In this document: piece by piece, positions 1 to 5,535 of the stretch
Layout of the letters: each line of letters begins with the position of its first letter
Position numbering within the stretch: position 1 is the stretch's first letter
Assembly: GCA_003539755.1 (NCBI GenBank)
Contig: DPOH01000272.1
Location: forward strand, 1-6,366
Direction of reading: 5' to 3'
DNA length: 6,366 nt
Origin: Clostridium sp.
Lineage (GTDB): Bacteria > Bacillota > Clostridia > Clostridiales > Clostridiaceae
Program-made: the position numbers and the translations under genes
The notes under the pieces: model-generated
The model's database searches: none
What the model was told of the DNA's origin: nothing
What the model saw: only the letters and a program-made list of their open reading frames with translations

Positions 1-1
1 C

Positions 2-52
2 AATAATATAGTATTGTTTCACTAAATAAAAAAATAATAATGTATTGTTTCA
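2..52. repeat. Imperfect 20-bp direct repeat, period 31
   Basis: Positions 2-21 and 33-52 match at 18 of 20 bases, and both copies end in the identical 11-mer GTATTGTTTCA (11-21 and 42-52). The spacing from copy to copy is 31 bases. Only two copies are visible, and more could lie left of the window edge. In such AT-rich DNA part of the match may be chance, and no function is assigned. Confidence 0.45.
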
Positions 53-101
53 AAGATAAAAAACTTAATTTTTTTAAGTTATATAATCATATTTAGTGAA
101 A
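17..101. repeat. 12-bp perfect inverted repeat enclosing a smaller hairpin
   Basis: TTTCACTAAATA at 17-28 is perfectly complementary to TATTTAGTGAAA at 90-101. Inside it lies a second inverted repeat, AACTTAA (62-68) with TTAAGTT (74-80), around a five-T loop. Neither arm is directly followed by a T-run on either strand, so this does not look like a clean intrinsic terminator. It could be a remnant of a mobile-element end, a structured RNA, or chance in AT-rich DNA. Confidence 0.4.
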
Positions 102-371
102 AAATTAGTTTTTTAAATTAAGAACATTAATCAATATGAAAAAAGGCAAGAAAATATAATAAATATTTCAAAATTAAACAAAAAAAGTATTAAAAATGAA
201 AGTGGAATATTTTTAAATTGCAAAAACAATAAATGTAAATAATGTTGTATTTCTATGTGTTTTTATGTACTAAGCATTGATATATTTGAGTTTAATGAAA
301 TTTTTAAAATTATATATAGATATAAAACGATTAGTCAAGAATACAAGAATATGAATAAAAAATTTTCAAAG

Positions 372-400
372 TTGCAATATGATTATTATAATTATATTAT
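372..400 (+). promoter_or_regulatory. Candidate sigma-A promoter for the symporter gene
   Basis: A -35 box TTGCAA (372-377) is followed after 17 bases by a -10 box TATTAT (395-400). An overlapping TATAAT lies at 398-403. Transcription would begin near 407 and give a leader of about 85 bases before the ATG at 493. The boxes are good but not perfect, and the surrounding sequence is so AT-rich that -10-like hexamers are common, so the assignment rests on spacing and location. Confidence 0.4.
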
Positions 401-410
401 AATATATAAG

Positions 411-466
411 TTTTACACTGCATGAATAAATATTTTCATAATTAAAAGTATTTATAGTGGATAAAA
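411..466 (+). promoter_or_regulatory. Hairpin in the predicted symporter leader
   Basis: The predicted leader can fold into one long, interrupted stem. CACT (416-419) pairs with AGTG (456-459), ATAAATA (426-432) with TATTTAT (449-455), and TTTT (433-436) with AAAA (444-447). The bulges are 420-425 and G448, and the loop is 437-443. TTTTA (411-415) can add pairs with TAAAA (462-466). It ends about 12 bases before the AAGGGG ribosome binding site. No known riboswitch consensus is visible. It may stabilise the mRNA or modulate translation; that is inference. Confidence 0.35.
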
Positions 467-492
467 TATAAAAAAATAAGGGGAAATAATAT

Positions 493-1893
493 ATGATTAA
501 TTTTGCAAGTGTAATAGAATCTACTAGTAATTTCTTATATACATATATTTTAATTGCGATTCTAATATTATTAGGAGTCTATTTCACATTTAAATGTAAC
601 TTTGTTCAATTTCGTTACATAAAAGAGATGTTTAGATTATTAGGAGATGGTGGAGGAAATGGTGAAAAAGAAAAAGGCCACGTATCTTCATTTCAAGCTT
701 TCTGTATAAGTACTGCATCTAGAGTTGGAACAGGAAATTTAGCAGGAATAGCGATAGCAATTTCACTTGGGGGACCTGGAGCAATATTTTGGATGTGGTT
801 TATTGCATTAATTGGTGCAGCTTCAAGTTTCGTTGAGTCTACATTAGCGCAAATTTATAAAGAGAAAGATAATACTGGAGCATATAAAGGTGGACCTGCG
901 TATTATATAGAAAAAGGATTAAAGAAAAGATGGCTCGGAGTAGCATTTTCAATTCTTATTACTTTAAGTTTTGGACTTATATTTAATTCGGTTCAATCAA
1001 ATACAATATCTATTGCAATAAATGAGGCCTTTGGAGTTAGCAGATTAGCAGTAGGGATAGTATTAATGATAATAACAGCAATAATTATTTTAGGGGGCGT
1101 CCAAAGAGTTGCGAAAGTATCTGGAGTTTTGGTACCAGTTATGGCAGTAGCATATATATTAGTAGCATTATTTGTAATGGTAAAGAATTATAATGAAGTT
1201 CCAAGAATAATAGCATTGATTTTTGAAAATGCATTTGGAATAAAACAGGCTGTAGGTGGGAGCTTAGGTGGAATAATGCTTGTAGGTATAAAAAGAGGAT
1301 TATTTTCTAATGAAGCAGGTATGGGAAGTGCTCCAAATGCAGCGGCAGCAGCAACAGTTTCACATCCAGTTAAACAAGGATTAATACAAACTCTTGCAGT
1401 ATTTAACGATACTCTTATAATCTGTAGCTGTACTGCATTTATAATATTACTTTCAGATGTTGATTTAACACAAGGACTTACAGGGATACAACTTACACAA
1501 AATGCATTAAGTTCTCATATAGGAAGTTTTGGAAGTACATTTATAGCAATCTGTATATTACTATTTGCTTTTAGTTCAATAGTTGGGAACTATTATTATG
1601 GGGAATCAAATATTGAATTTTTAACTAATAAAAAATTATATTTAACTATTTACAGAATTGGAGTTGCATTAATGGTTCTTTTTGGATCTGTGGCAAGTTT
1701 AGAAGTTGTATGGAACTTAGCGGATGTATTTATGGCTATCATGGCTATAATCAATTTAATTGCAATAACAATGCTTGGTAAATTTGCATTTAAAGCTTTA
1801 GAGGATTATACGAAACAGAAAAAAGCTGGAATAAAGGATCCTGTATTTAAATCTGAATCTATACCAGAGTTAGAAAATGTTACTGAATGGTAA
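493..1893 (+). CDS. Sodium:alanine/amino-acid symporter, AGCS family
   Basis: This is an inner-membrane secondary transporter of the alanine/glycine:cation symporter family, expected to import a small neutral amino acid together with sodium. The family hallmarks are clear: the GTGNLAG stretch at residues 79-85 followed by a glycine-rich helix (SLGGPGAIFW, about 91-100), the TGAYKGGPAYYIEKGL block at 128-143, and the signature GLFSNEAGMGSAPNAAAAA at 269-287. About ten hydrophobic segments span the protein, the first near residues 15-35 and the last near 408-432. A short charged cytoplasmic tail follows. The length of 466 residues is normal for the family. The ATG at 493 has an AAGGGG ribosome binding site (478-483) nine bases upstream. 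The gene is monocistronic, with its own promoter and a strong terminator. Relatives transport alanine, glycine or glutamine (AlsT/DagA/AgcS types); the substrate cannot be decided from sequence. Confidence 0.93.
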   Translation: MINFASVIESTSNFLYTYILIAILILLGVYFTFKCNFVQFRYIKEMFRLLGDGGGNGEKEKGHVSSFQAFCISTASRVGTGNLAGIAIAISLGGPGAIFWMWFIALIGAASSFVESTLAQIYKEKDNTGAYKGGPAYYIEKGLKKRWLGVAFSILITLSFGLIFNSVQSNTISIAINEAFGVSRLAVGIVLMIITAIIILGGVQRVAKVSGVLVPVMAVAYILVALFVMVKNYNEVPRIIALIFENAFGIKQAVGGSLGGIMLVGIKRGLFSNEAGMGSAPNAAAAATVSHPVKQGLIQTLAVFNDTLIICSCTAFIILLSDVDLTQGLTGIQLTQNALSSHIGSFGSTFIAICILLFAFSSIVGNYYYGESNIEFLTNKKLYLTIYRIGVALMVLFGSVASLEVVWNLADVFMAIMAIINLIAITMLGKFAFKALEDYTKQKKAGIKDPVFKSESIPELENVTEW

Positions 1894-1912
1894 AATAAAT
1901 TAATACATAGAA

Positions 1913-1953
1913 AAAATAGACTGTTGAAGAGGATTCAATAGTCTATTTTGTTT
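1913..1953 (+). terminator. Rho-independent terminator of the symporter gene
   Basis: A 16-bp stem (1913-1928 with 1934-1949, including one G-U pair) closes a five-base GAGGA loop, 19 bases after the symporter stop codon. The 3' arm ends in TTTT and continues GTTT. The base of the stem is A/U-paired, the usual clostridial form. It separates the symporter from the next gene, although a promoter begins inside its T-tract. Confidence 0.88.
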
Positions 1954-1977
1954 AGGAATATTAATATTTGGTATAAT
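1948..1977 (+). promoter_or_regulatory. Extended -10 promoter for the HD-domain gene
   Basis: A perfect -10 box TATAAT (1972-1977) is preceded by TG at 1969-1970, giving the extended form TGGTATAAT. A weaker -35 box TTGTTT (1948-1953) lies 18 bases upstream, inside the T-tract of the symporter terminator. Transcription would start near 1984, leaving a leader of about 44 bases that carries the ribosome binding site. The extended -10 compensates for the weak -35. Confidence 0.55.
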
Positions 1978-2027
1978 AATTATAGGAATAAATAAGAAGT
2001 GTAAATATATTAAGTGAGGTAATACTT

Positions 2028-2651
2028 ATGAGTGGAAATAATAAGAGAATCTTCGCAGACATAGAAAATCATCTGTTAAATGATAAAAAACCATCTTTAT
2101 ATTTAAGAGAATTATTAAAAACAGGAGTATTCAGAAATTATCCTTTTTCAGTTATAGGAGACTTGGTTACTGTTGAGCAGAATCTTAAATATCATCCAGA
2201 AGGAAATGTTTTTAACCATACTATGATGGTGGTGGATGAAGGTGCGCAGAATAGAGATAAAAGTAAAAATAAGCGTGCTTTTATGTGGACATTATTACTG
2301 CACGATATAGGAAAGAAACCAACTACAAGGATGAGAAAAGGGAGATTAACTTCATATAATCATGATATAGTAGGAAAAGATATGGCACGAAAATTCTTAG
2401 AGTATTTTCATGAAGATGAAAAATTTATTGAAGAAGTTACAGGTCTTATAAGATGGCATATGCAGAGTTTATTTGTAGCTAAAAATAGTAATTTTAAAAA
2501 CATAGGTGAAATGCTTAAAGATGTAGATAAAAATGAAATTGTATTAGTTGCAATGGCTGATAGACTTGGAAGAGGAACTAAATCAAAAGTTGAAAGAGAA
2601 CAGACAATGAGAGATATAAGAAAATTTGAAAAGGCAGTATATAATGCATAA
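2028..2651 (+). CDS. Stand-alone HD-domain phosphohydrolase related to the CCA-adding enzyme C-terminal region
   Basis: This 207-residue soluble protein is a metal-dependent HD-superfamily phosphohydrolase. The likely metal ligands are H64 (in FNHTMMV), the H92-D93 doublet in LLHDIGKKP, H112 in YNHD, H144 in RWHMQ and D178 in ADRLGRG. The first 60 residues, ending in the KYHPEGN block before H64, resemble the segment joining the polymerase core to the HD domain in bacterial tRNA nucleotidyltransferases (Cca). The nucleotidyltransferase head is absent. The HD part of E. coli Cca has 2',3'-cyclic phosphodiesterase and phosphatase activity, so a phosphohydrolase acting on nucleotides or RNA ends is plausible, but the substrate is unknown. 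The ATG at 2028 follows GAGGT (2016-2020) at seven bases. The gene has its own extended -10 promoter and a long terminator. The HD assignment is firm; the link to Cca rests on recalled similarity. Confidence 0.88.
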   Translation: MSGNNKRIFADIENHLLNDKKPSLYLRELLKTGVFRNYPFSVIGDLVTVEQNLKYHPEGNVFNHTMMVVDEGAQNRDKSKNKRAFMWTLLLHDIGKKPTTRMRKGRLTSYNHDIVGKDMARKFLEYFHEDEKFIEEVTGLIRWHMQSLFVAKNSNFKNIGEMLKDVDKNEIVLVAMADRLGRGTKSKVEREQTMRDIRKFEKAVYNA

Positions 2652-2659
2652 GGATAGCA

Positions 2660-2709
2660 TACAAAAACACCTGGTATAAATAAGAGTATTTATGTCAGGT
2701 GTTTTTGTA
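2660..2709 (+). terminator. Long intrinsic terminator after the HD-domain gene
   Basis: An almost unbroken stem of about 23 pairs joins 2660-2682 to 2687-2709, with two G-U pairs near the middle and an AGAG tetraloop (2683-2686). The core is CACCTG with CAGGTG, flanked by a run of five A paired with a run of five T (2702-2706). It starts eight bases after the stop codon at 2651. Its symmetry means it could also stop transcription on the minus strand, but no minus-strand gene reads into it from nearby. Confidence 0.9.
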
Positions 2710-2801
2710 ACATTTAACTACAATAATTATCAAACTTTTTATAGAAATAAGTATTATGTTAATCTATATATTTTTGTTGTATAATAACTATTTTTTAATG
2801 A

Positions 2802-2830
2802 TTAACACTTTTTATTTTCAAAAATATTAT
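2802..2830 (+). promoter_or_regulatory. Sigma-A-type promoter for the Hsp20-like gene
   Basis: TTAACA (2802-2807, five of six consensus bases) lies 17 bases before TATTAT (2825-2830, five of six). Transcription would begin near 2837, so the leader is only about 26 bases and consists mostly of the ribosome binding site. I see no CIRCE inverted repeat and no sporulation-sigma -10 (CATA type), so the sequence gives no sign of HrcA or sporulation control. Another TATAAT at 2780-2785 lacks a good -35. Confidence 0.5.
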
Positions 2831-2862
2831 ATAAACAACAAAGCTATTTTTAGGAGGAAATT

Positions 2863-3513
2863 ATGTTTAATCTATTTCCGTTTAATTTTAATCATATATT
2901 TAACTATACAAACCCTAATAGTGGTGTGAATTTTTCAAGTTTTATAAGTTTTACTAGTAGTACAGGACAAAATCAATTTGATTTTATGAATAAAATTCAA
3001 TTTTCTAATGAATTTAAGAATTTAATGTCTGATTTTATAGGAGGAATTGATTTTGAAAAACTATATTCTGAATATAATAAAACATTGAATAATATAAATG
3101 AAGGATTAATAGAGAATGAAGAATGTAGATTTATTGAATTTGAAGAATTTCAGGATATGTATTTATTAAAAATTGATTTAACAGGAATTGATCTTAGGGA
3201 GTTGAGCATAAGATATGATCCAGGAATAATTAATATAAGATTAAAGAGGTCAGAAATCGATAAAACTTTAAGCTTTTTTGGATATGGAGATCAAAAAATC
3301 ATTAAAAGAGATTATTCAAAAACATTTGATAATATAGAAGACATTGATATTTCAAAAGTATATAAAAAAATAGATAATGGTATTTATACATTGAATATGC
3401 CTAAAAAATATATGATAGATAGTGGAGAAAGAATAATAGATATAGAGAATTATTCAGTTGAACCAGATAAGGTTGAAATAATAGAAGTAAAAAAAGAAAA
3501 GGAAGAATACTGA
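2863..3513 (+). CDS. Divergent Hsp20/alpha-crystallin family protein
   Basis: This is probably a small heat-shock-type chaperone, an ATP-independent holdase that binds unfolding proteins in the cytoplasm. The alpha-crystallin domain spans roughly residues 88-185. Its first half reads FQDMYLLKIDLTGIDLREL (96-114), matching the family's D-Y-x-hydrophobic-DLPG-V pattern. Its end, DNGIYTLNMPKKY (171-183), matches the conserved NG-V-L...P-K ending. A possible I-x-V anchor (I207-E208-V209) lies in the acidic/basic tail. The first 65 residues hold about 14 Phe and many Asn, with no signal peptide or membrane helix. At 216 residues it is longer than typical bacterial members (about 140-160), mainly because of this arm. 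The ATG follows a perfect AGGAGG (2852-2857) at five bases. The last codons lie inside a terminator stem. A spore-coat-associated role, as for some Bacillus relatives, cannot be excluded. Confidence 0.82.
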   Translation: MFNLFPFNFNHIFNYTNPNSGVNFSSFISFTSSTGQNQFDFMNKIQFSNEFKNLMSDFIGGIDFEKLYSEYNKTLNNINEGLIENEECRFIEFEEFQDMYLLKIDLTGIDLRELSIRYDPGIINIRLKRSEIDKTLSFFGYGDQKIIKRDYSKTFDNIEDIDISKVYKKIDNGIYTLNMPKKYMIDSGERIIDIENYSVEPDKVEIIEVKKEKEEY

Positions 3514-3543
3514 TGGAGCGTATACTCCTGAAATCTTCCTTTT
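3497..3543. terminator. Bidirectional terminator overlapping the end of the Hsp20-like gene
   Basis: AAAAGGAAGA (3497-3506) pairs perfectly with TCTTCCTTTT (3534-3543), and an inner GGAG (3515-3518) pairs with CTCC (3525-3528). On the plus strand the stem ends in TTTT, then GTATT. On the minus strand the arm is followed by TTTTC and seven T, the complement of the lysine codons near the end of the Hsp20-like gene. It can therefore end both convergent genes. The 5' arm lies within the coding sequence, and the stop codon (3511-3513) sits inside the hairpin. Confidence 0.8.
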
Positions 3544-3544
3544 G

Positions 3545-3591
3545 TATTAGAGCCAGAAGTTAATTAAACATATATTAACTATGGCTCAATA
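3545..3591. terminator. Second hairpin between the convergent genes
   Basis: GAGCCA (3550-3555) pairs with TGGCTC (3582-3587), and AGTTAAT (3558-3564) pairs with ATTAACT (3574-3580) around a nine-base loop, with a small internal mismatch. An extra three to four A/U pairs are possible outside if A3549 is bulged. It lies eight bases beyond the helicase stop codon in the minus direction. No strong T-run directly follows it on either strand, so it may back up the neighbouring terminator or protect the helicase mRNA 3' end. Confidence 0.55.
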
Positions 3592-3594
3592 AAT

Positions 3595-5169
3595 TTATTT
3601 TTTACGTTTATTAGCAACTTCGACATTAACTTTTTTCTTGTTAATTTTTCCGCCAGGGCATTTATCTAAAATTTTCTTGGCTACAGATTCATCAACTGAT
3701 ACGAAAGAGAAGTTTTCCATAAGATCGATTTGACCTATAGTAGAAGCATTAACTCTAGCTCTATCTTTAATATAGTTAATTAATACTTTAGGAGTTAATC
3801 CATCTCTTTTACCTACAGAGAAGAATAAACGTGTATCTTCTTTCTTAGGTGCTTCTAATTTATTTGAACTATAGTCAAATACGCTTTCATTATCATATTT
3901 GATTTTTAATAATGCTGCAATTACTGAAATAGGATCGTGAGATTCAGCTAATTGGATAGCACTTGACATAAATTTAGTAAGATCTCCAGCATTTATAGTT
4001 TCATCTACTTCAGAAATCATGTTGCTAAATTTTTTATTTCTTATTTGTTCTGCTGTTGGAACTGGCTTTTGGTTTATTGAACCTTTAGTTACTTTTTGAA
4101 TTTGCTTTAACATTGAGAAATCCTTTGGAGTAACTAATGAATAAGCAGTACCTTCTCTGTTAGCTCTACCTGTTCTACCTATTCTATGTACATATGATTC
4201 AACATCTTGTGGTAAATCATAGTTGAATACATGAGTAACTCCATCTACATCGATACCTCTTGCAGCAACATCAGTAGCAATTAGTAGATTTAATGTACCT
4301 TCTTTGAATTTCTTTAAAGTAGTTAATCTATGAGCTTGAGTCATATCACCGTGCATACCTTCAACCATGTAACCTTTAGCTTGTAATTCGTGAACTAATT
4401 CGTCAACACCTCTTTTAGTTCTACAGAATATAATAGCTGAATTTGGGTTATCTAAGTCTAATAATCTGCAAAGAGCTTCTAATCTATGTTTATTATTAAT
4501 CATAAAATAGCTTTGTTCAATTTTTGATACAGTTAATGAACTCTTTTTAACGCTAACAAGTTCAGCATCTGGTTTCATATATCTTTTTGCAAGCTTTGCA
4601 ATTGGTTCAGGCATTGTTGCAGAGAATAATAAAGTTTGTCTTTCAGCTGGTGTATGGCTAAGAATTGATTCTATATCATCAATGAATCCCATATTAAGCA
4701 TTTCATCAGCTTCATCTAAAACTAAGAATTCTATATTTTCTAAGTGAAGGCATTTTCTTTTAATAAGATCAAGCATTCTTCCAGGTGTACCAACAACTAT
4801 ATCTACACCTTTCTTTAATGATCTTATTTGTCTATCTATTGAATCACCGCCATAAACAGCTAAGATATCTAATTTTTCATATTTTGAAAGTCTTGTCATT
4901 TCTTCTTTAACTTGAACTGCAAGTTCTCTAGTAGGTGCTAAGATAAGAGCCTTAACTCCTTTTTTATTGCTCATCTTAGTAAGAATAGGTAAGCTGTAAG
5001 CAGCAGTTTTTCCAGTACCAGTTTGTGCTTGCCCTATAAGATCAGCTCCACTTAATGTAACTGGTATACTTTGTTCTTGAATTTGAGATGGTTTTGTAAA
5101 ACCTAGGTCTGATATTGCGCGAACAACACTCTCTTTAAGACCTAATGTAGCAAATTGATTATCACTCAT
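3595..5169 (-). CDS. DEAD-box ATP-dependent RNA helicase with DbpA-type RNA-binding domain
   Basis: This ATP-driven RNA helicase remodels short RNA duplexes. All core motifs are intact: Q motif F24/Q31, motif I AQTGTGKT (48-55), Ia PTRELA (79-84), Ib TPGR (128-131), II DEAD (152-155), III SAT (183-185), IV IIFCRT (246-251), V ATDVAARGID (298-307) and VI HRIGRTGR (328-335). After a linker, residues about 446-520 resemble the DbpA/YxiN/CsdA RRM-like domain (TRLFFSVGKRDGLTPKVL onward), ending in a basic KKK/KRKK tail. In DbpA and YxiN this domain binds hairpin 92 of 23S rRNA, so a role in large-subunit ribosome assembly or cold-shock RNA remodelling is plausible. The length of 524 residues lies between YxiN and DeaD. 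The ATG (complement of 5167-5169) follows GAGGAT (5175-5180) at five bases. The gene has its own promoter region and ends against the convergent Hsp20-like gene. It could be named dbpA, deaD or csh-like; sequence alone does not settle this. Confidence 0.95.
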   Translation of the reverse strand: MSDNQFATLGLKESVVRAISDLGFTKPSQIQEQSIPVTLSGADLIGQAQTGTGKTAAYSLPILTKMSNKKGVKALILAPTRELAVQVKEEMTRLSKYEKLDILAVYGGDSIDRQIRSLKKGVDIVVGTPGRMLDLIKRKCLHLENIEFLVLDEADEMLNMGFIDDIESILSHTPAERQTLLFSATMPEPIAKLAKRYMKPDAELVSVKKSSLTVSKIEQSYFMINNKHRLEALCRLLDLDNPNSAIIFCRTKRGVDELVHELQAKGYMVEGMHGDMTQAHRLTTLKKFKEGTLNLLIATDVAARGIDVDGVTHVFNYDLPQDVESYVHRIGRTGRANREGTAYSLVTPKDFSMLKQIQKVTKGSINQKPVPTAEQIRNKKFSNMISEVDETINAGDLTKFMSSAIQLAESHDPISVIAALLKIKYDNESVFDYSSNKLEAPKKEDTRLFFSVGKRDGLTPKVLINYIKDRARVNASTIGQIDLMENFSFVSVDESVAKKILDKCPGGKINKKKVNVEVANKRKK

Positions 5170-5222
5170 TAAATATCCTCGTTTCTTTATTGTAAATATT
5201 GATTTATTTTATCTTAAATAAA

Positions 5223-5261
5223 CTTATAAAAATTTTATTTTTCTTAAATTTTATCTATAAG
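5223..5261 (-). promoter_or_regulatory. Hairpin in the predicted helicase leader
   Basis: Read on the minus strand, CTTATA (5261-5256) pairs with TATAAG (5228-5223). After a three-base GAT bulge, AAAATTT pairs with AAATTTT, giving 13 pairs around a loop of about ten A-rich bases. If transcription begins near 5266, this hairpin is at the extreme 5' end of the mRNA. It has almost no G-C pairs, so it would melt easily and could be temperature-sensitive; that is inference. Confidence 0.35.
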
Positions 5262-5272
5262 CAAATAAAATA

Positions 5273-5302
5273 AGTATAACAGAAATAATATATTCATGTC
5301 AA
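5273..5302 (-). promoter_or_regulatory. Likely main sigma-A promoter of the helicase gene
   Basis: On the minus strand a perfect -35 box TTGACA (5302-5297) is followed after 18 bases by TATACT (5278-5273, five of six consensus bases). This is the best promoter match in the window. Transcription would start near 5266, leaving a leader of about 97 bases before the helicase ATG. Confidence 0.6.
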
Positions 5303-5398
5303 AATAAGTAATGATTAATTTAATGAATAAATTTAATTGTAACAATAATTTAATAATAAAATTACGTAAAAATTGATAATTGAAAATATTATTTCATA

Positions 5399-5445
5399 AT
5401 TCTAGAAGATATTTTTATTATACGTCAATATACAATAATTGTAAT
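5399..5445 (-). promoter_or_regulatory. Possible upstream helicase promoters (two overlapping candidates)
   Basis: On the minus strand, TTGACG (5428-5423) with TAGAAT (5404-5399) at 18 bases, and ATTACA (5445-5440) with a perfect TATAAT (5422-5417) at 17 bases, overlap each other. Either would give a helicase leader of roughly 220-240 bases, in keeping with the long leaders of some cold-shock helicase genes. A 13-base dyad at 5431-5443 overlaps the second candidate. Both are weaker than the promoter at 5273-5302. Confidence 0.3.
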
Positions 5446-5494
5446 TAAGCAATTAAATCCATATTTACAGAGAGTTGTTAAAATATAAAATAAA

Positions 5495-5535
5495 CTATAA
5501 AAAACAAGTACTTCAAAAATCGAAGTGCTTGTTTT
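5495..5535 (-). terminator. Intrinsic terminator of the acyltransferase gene
   Basis: The arms 5501-5514 and 5522-5535 form a 14-position stem around a seven-base loop. On the minus-strand RNA there is a single A-C mismatch (5509/5527); on the plus strand the same pair is a G-U wobble. The minus strand continues into a six-T run and then more A/T. The stop codon of the acyltransferase (complement of 5534-5536) overlaps the first arm, so coding and termination are fused without spacer. Confidence 0.88.

Larger units (their letters stand above)
1..492. other. AT-rich intergenic region upstream of the symporter gene
   Basis: This stretch of about 490 bases has no gene I can support. It is overwhelmingly A and T, with frequent stops in the frames I read. 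The left part carries a direct repeat and an inverted repeat, and the right part carries the likely symporter promoter and leader; all are listed separately. One open frame of 56 codons (255-425, plus strand) exists, but it lacks a ribosome binding site and runs through the symporter promoter, so it is not called as a gene. No tRNA, riboswitch core or insertion-sequence end is recognisable. Confidence 0.6.
5170..5533. other. AT-rich gap between the acyltransferase and helicase genes
   Basis: This 364-base stretch has no gene. Both flanking genes lie on the minus strand. It contains, in transcription order, most of the acyltransferase terminator, a 13-base dyad (TACAATAATTGTA, 5431-5443), candidate helicase promoters, a leader hairpin and the helicase ribosome binding site; the main items are listed separately. 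Short open frames of about 17-21 codons occur on both strands but lack ribosome binding sites. The terminator and the new promoters argue that the two genes are separate transcription units. Confidence 0.7.

Noticed and set aside
407..492. Glycine riboswitch or T-box ahead of the symporter gene
   Set aside because: AGCS symporter genes sometimes carry a glycine riboswitch, but the leader is short, nearly all A/T, and lacks the G-rich conserved cores of either element.
2710..2862. CIRCE operator or sporulation-sigma promoter ahead of the Hsp20-like gene
   Set aside because: No TTAGCACTC/GAGTGCTAA arms are present, and no CATA-type -10 appears at a suitable distance; a sigma-A-like pair fits instead.
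3489..3513. Programmed -1 frameshift at the seven-A run near the end of the Hsp20-like gene
   Set aside because: The A-run followed by a hairpin is fully explained as a terminator A-tract, the stem begins only one base later, and the -1 frame adds only about 20 residues with no recognisable content.
5245..5300. 17-codon hydrophobic peptide on the minus strand (MNILFLLYLFYLLIDKI)
   Set aside because: It has no ribosome binding site and overlaps the helicase promoter's spacer and -10 box, so it would not be within the main transcript.
5311..5376. Short plus-strand open frame of about 21 codons
   Set aside because: No ribosome binding site, composition typical of intergenic DNA, and no similarity I recognise.
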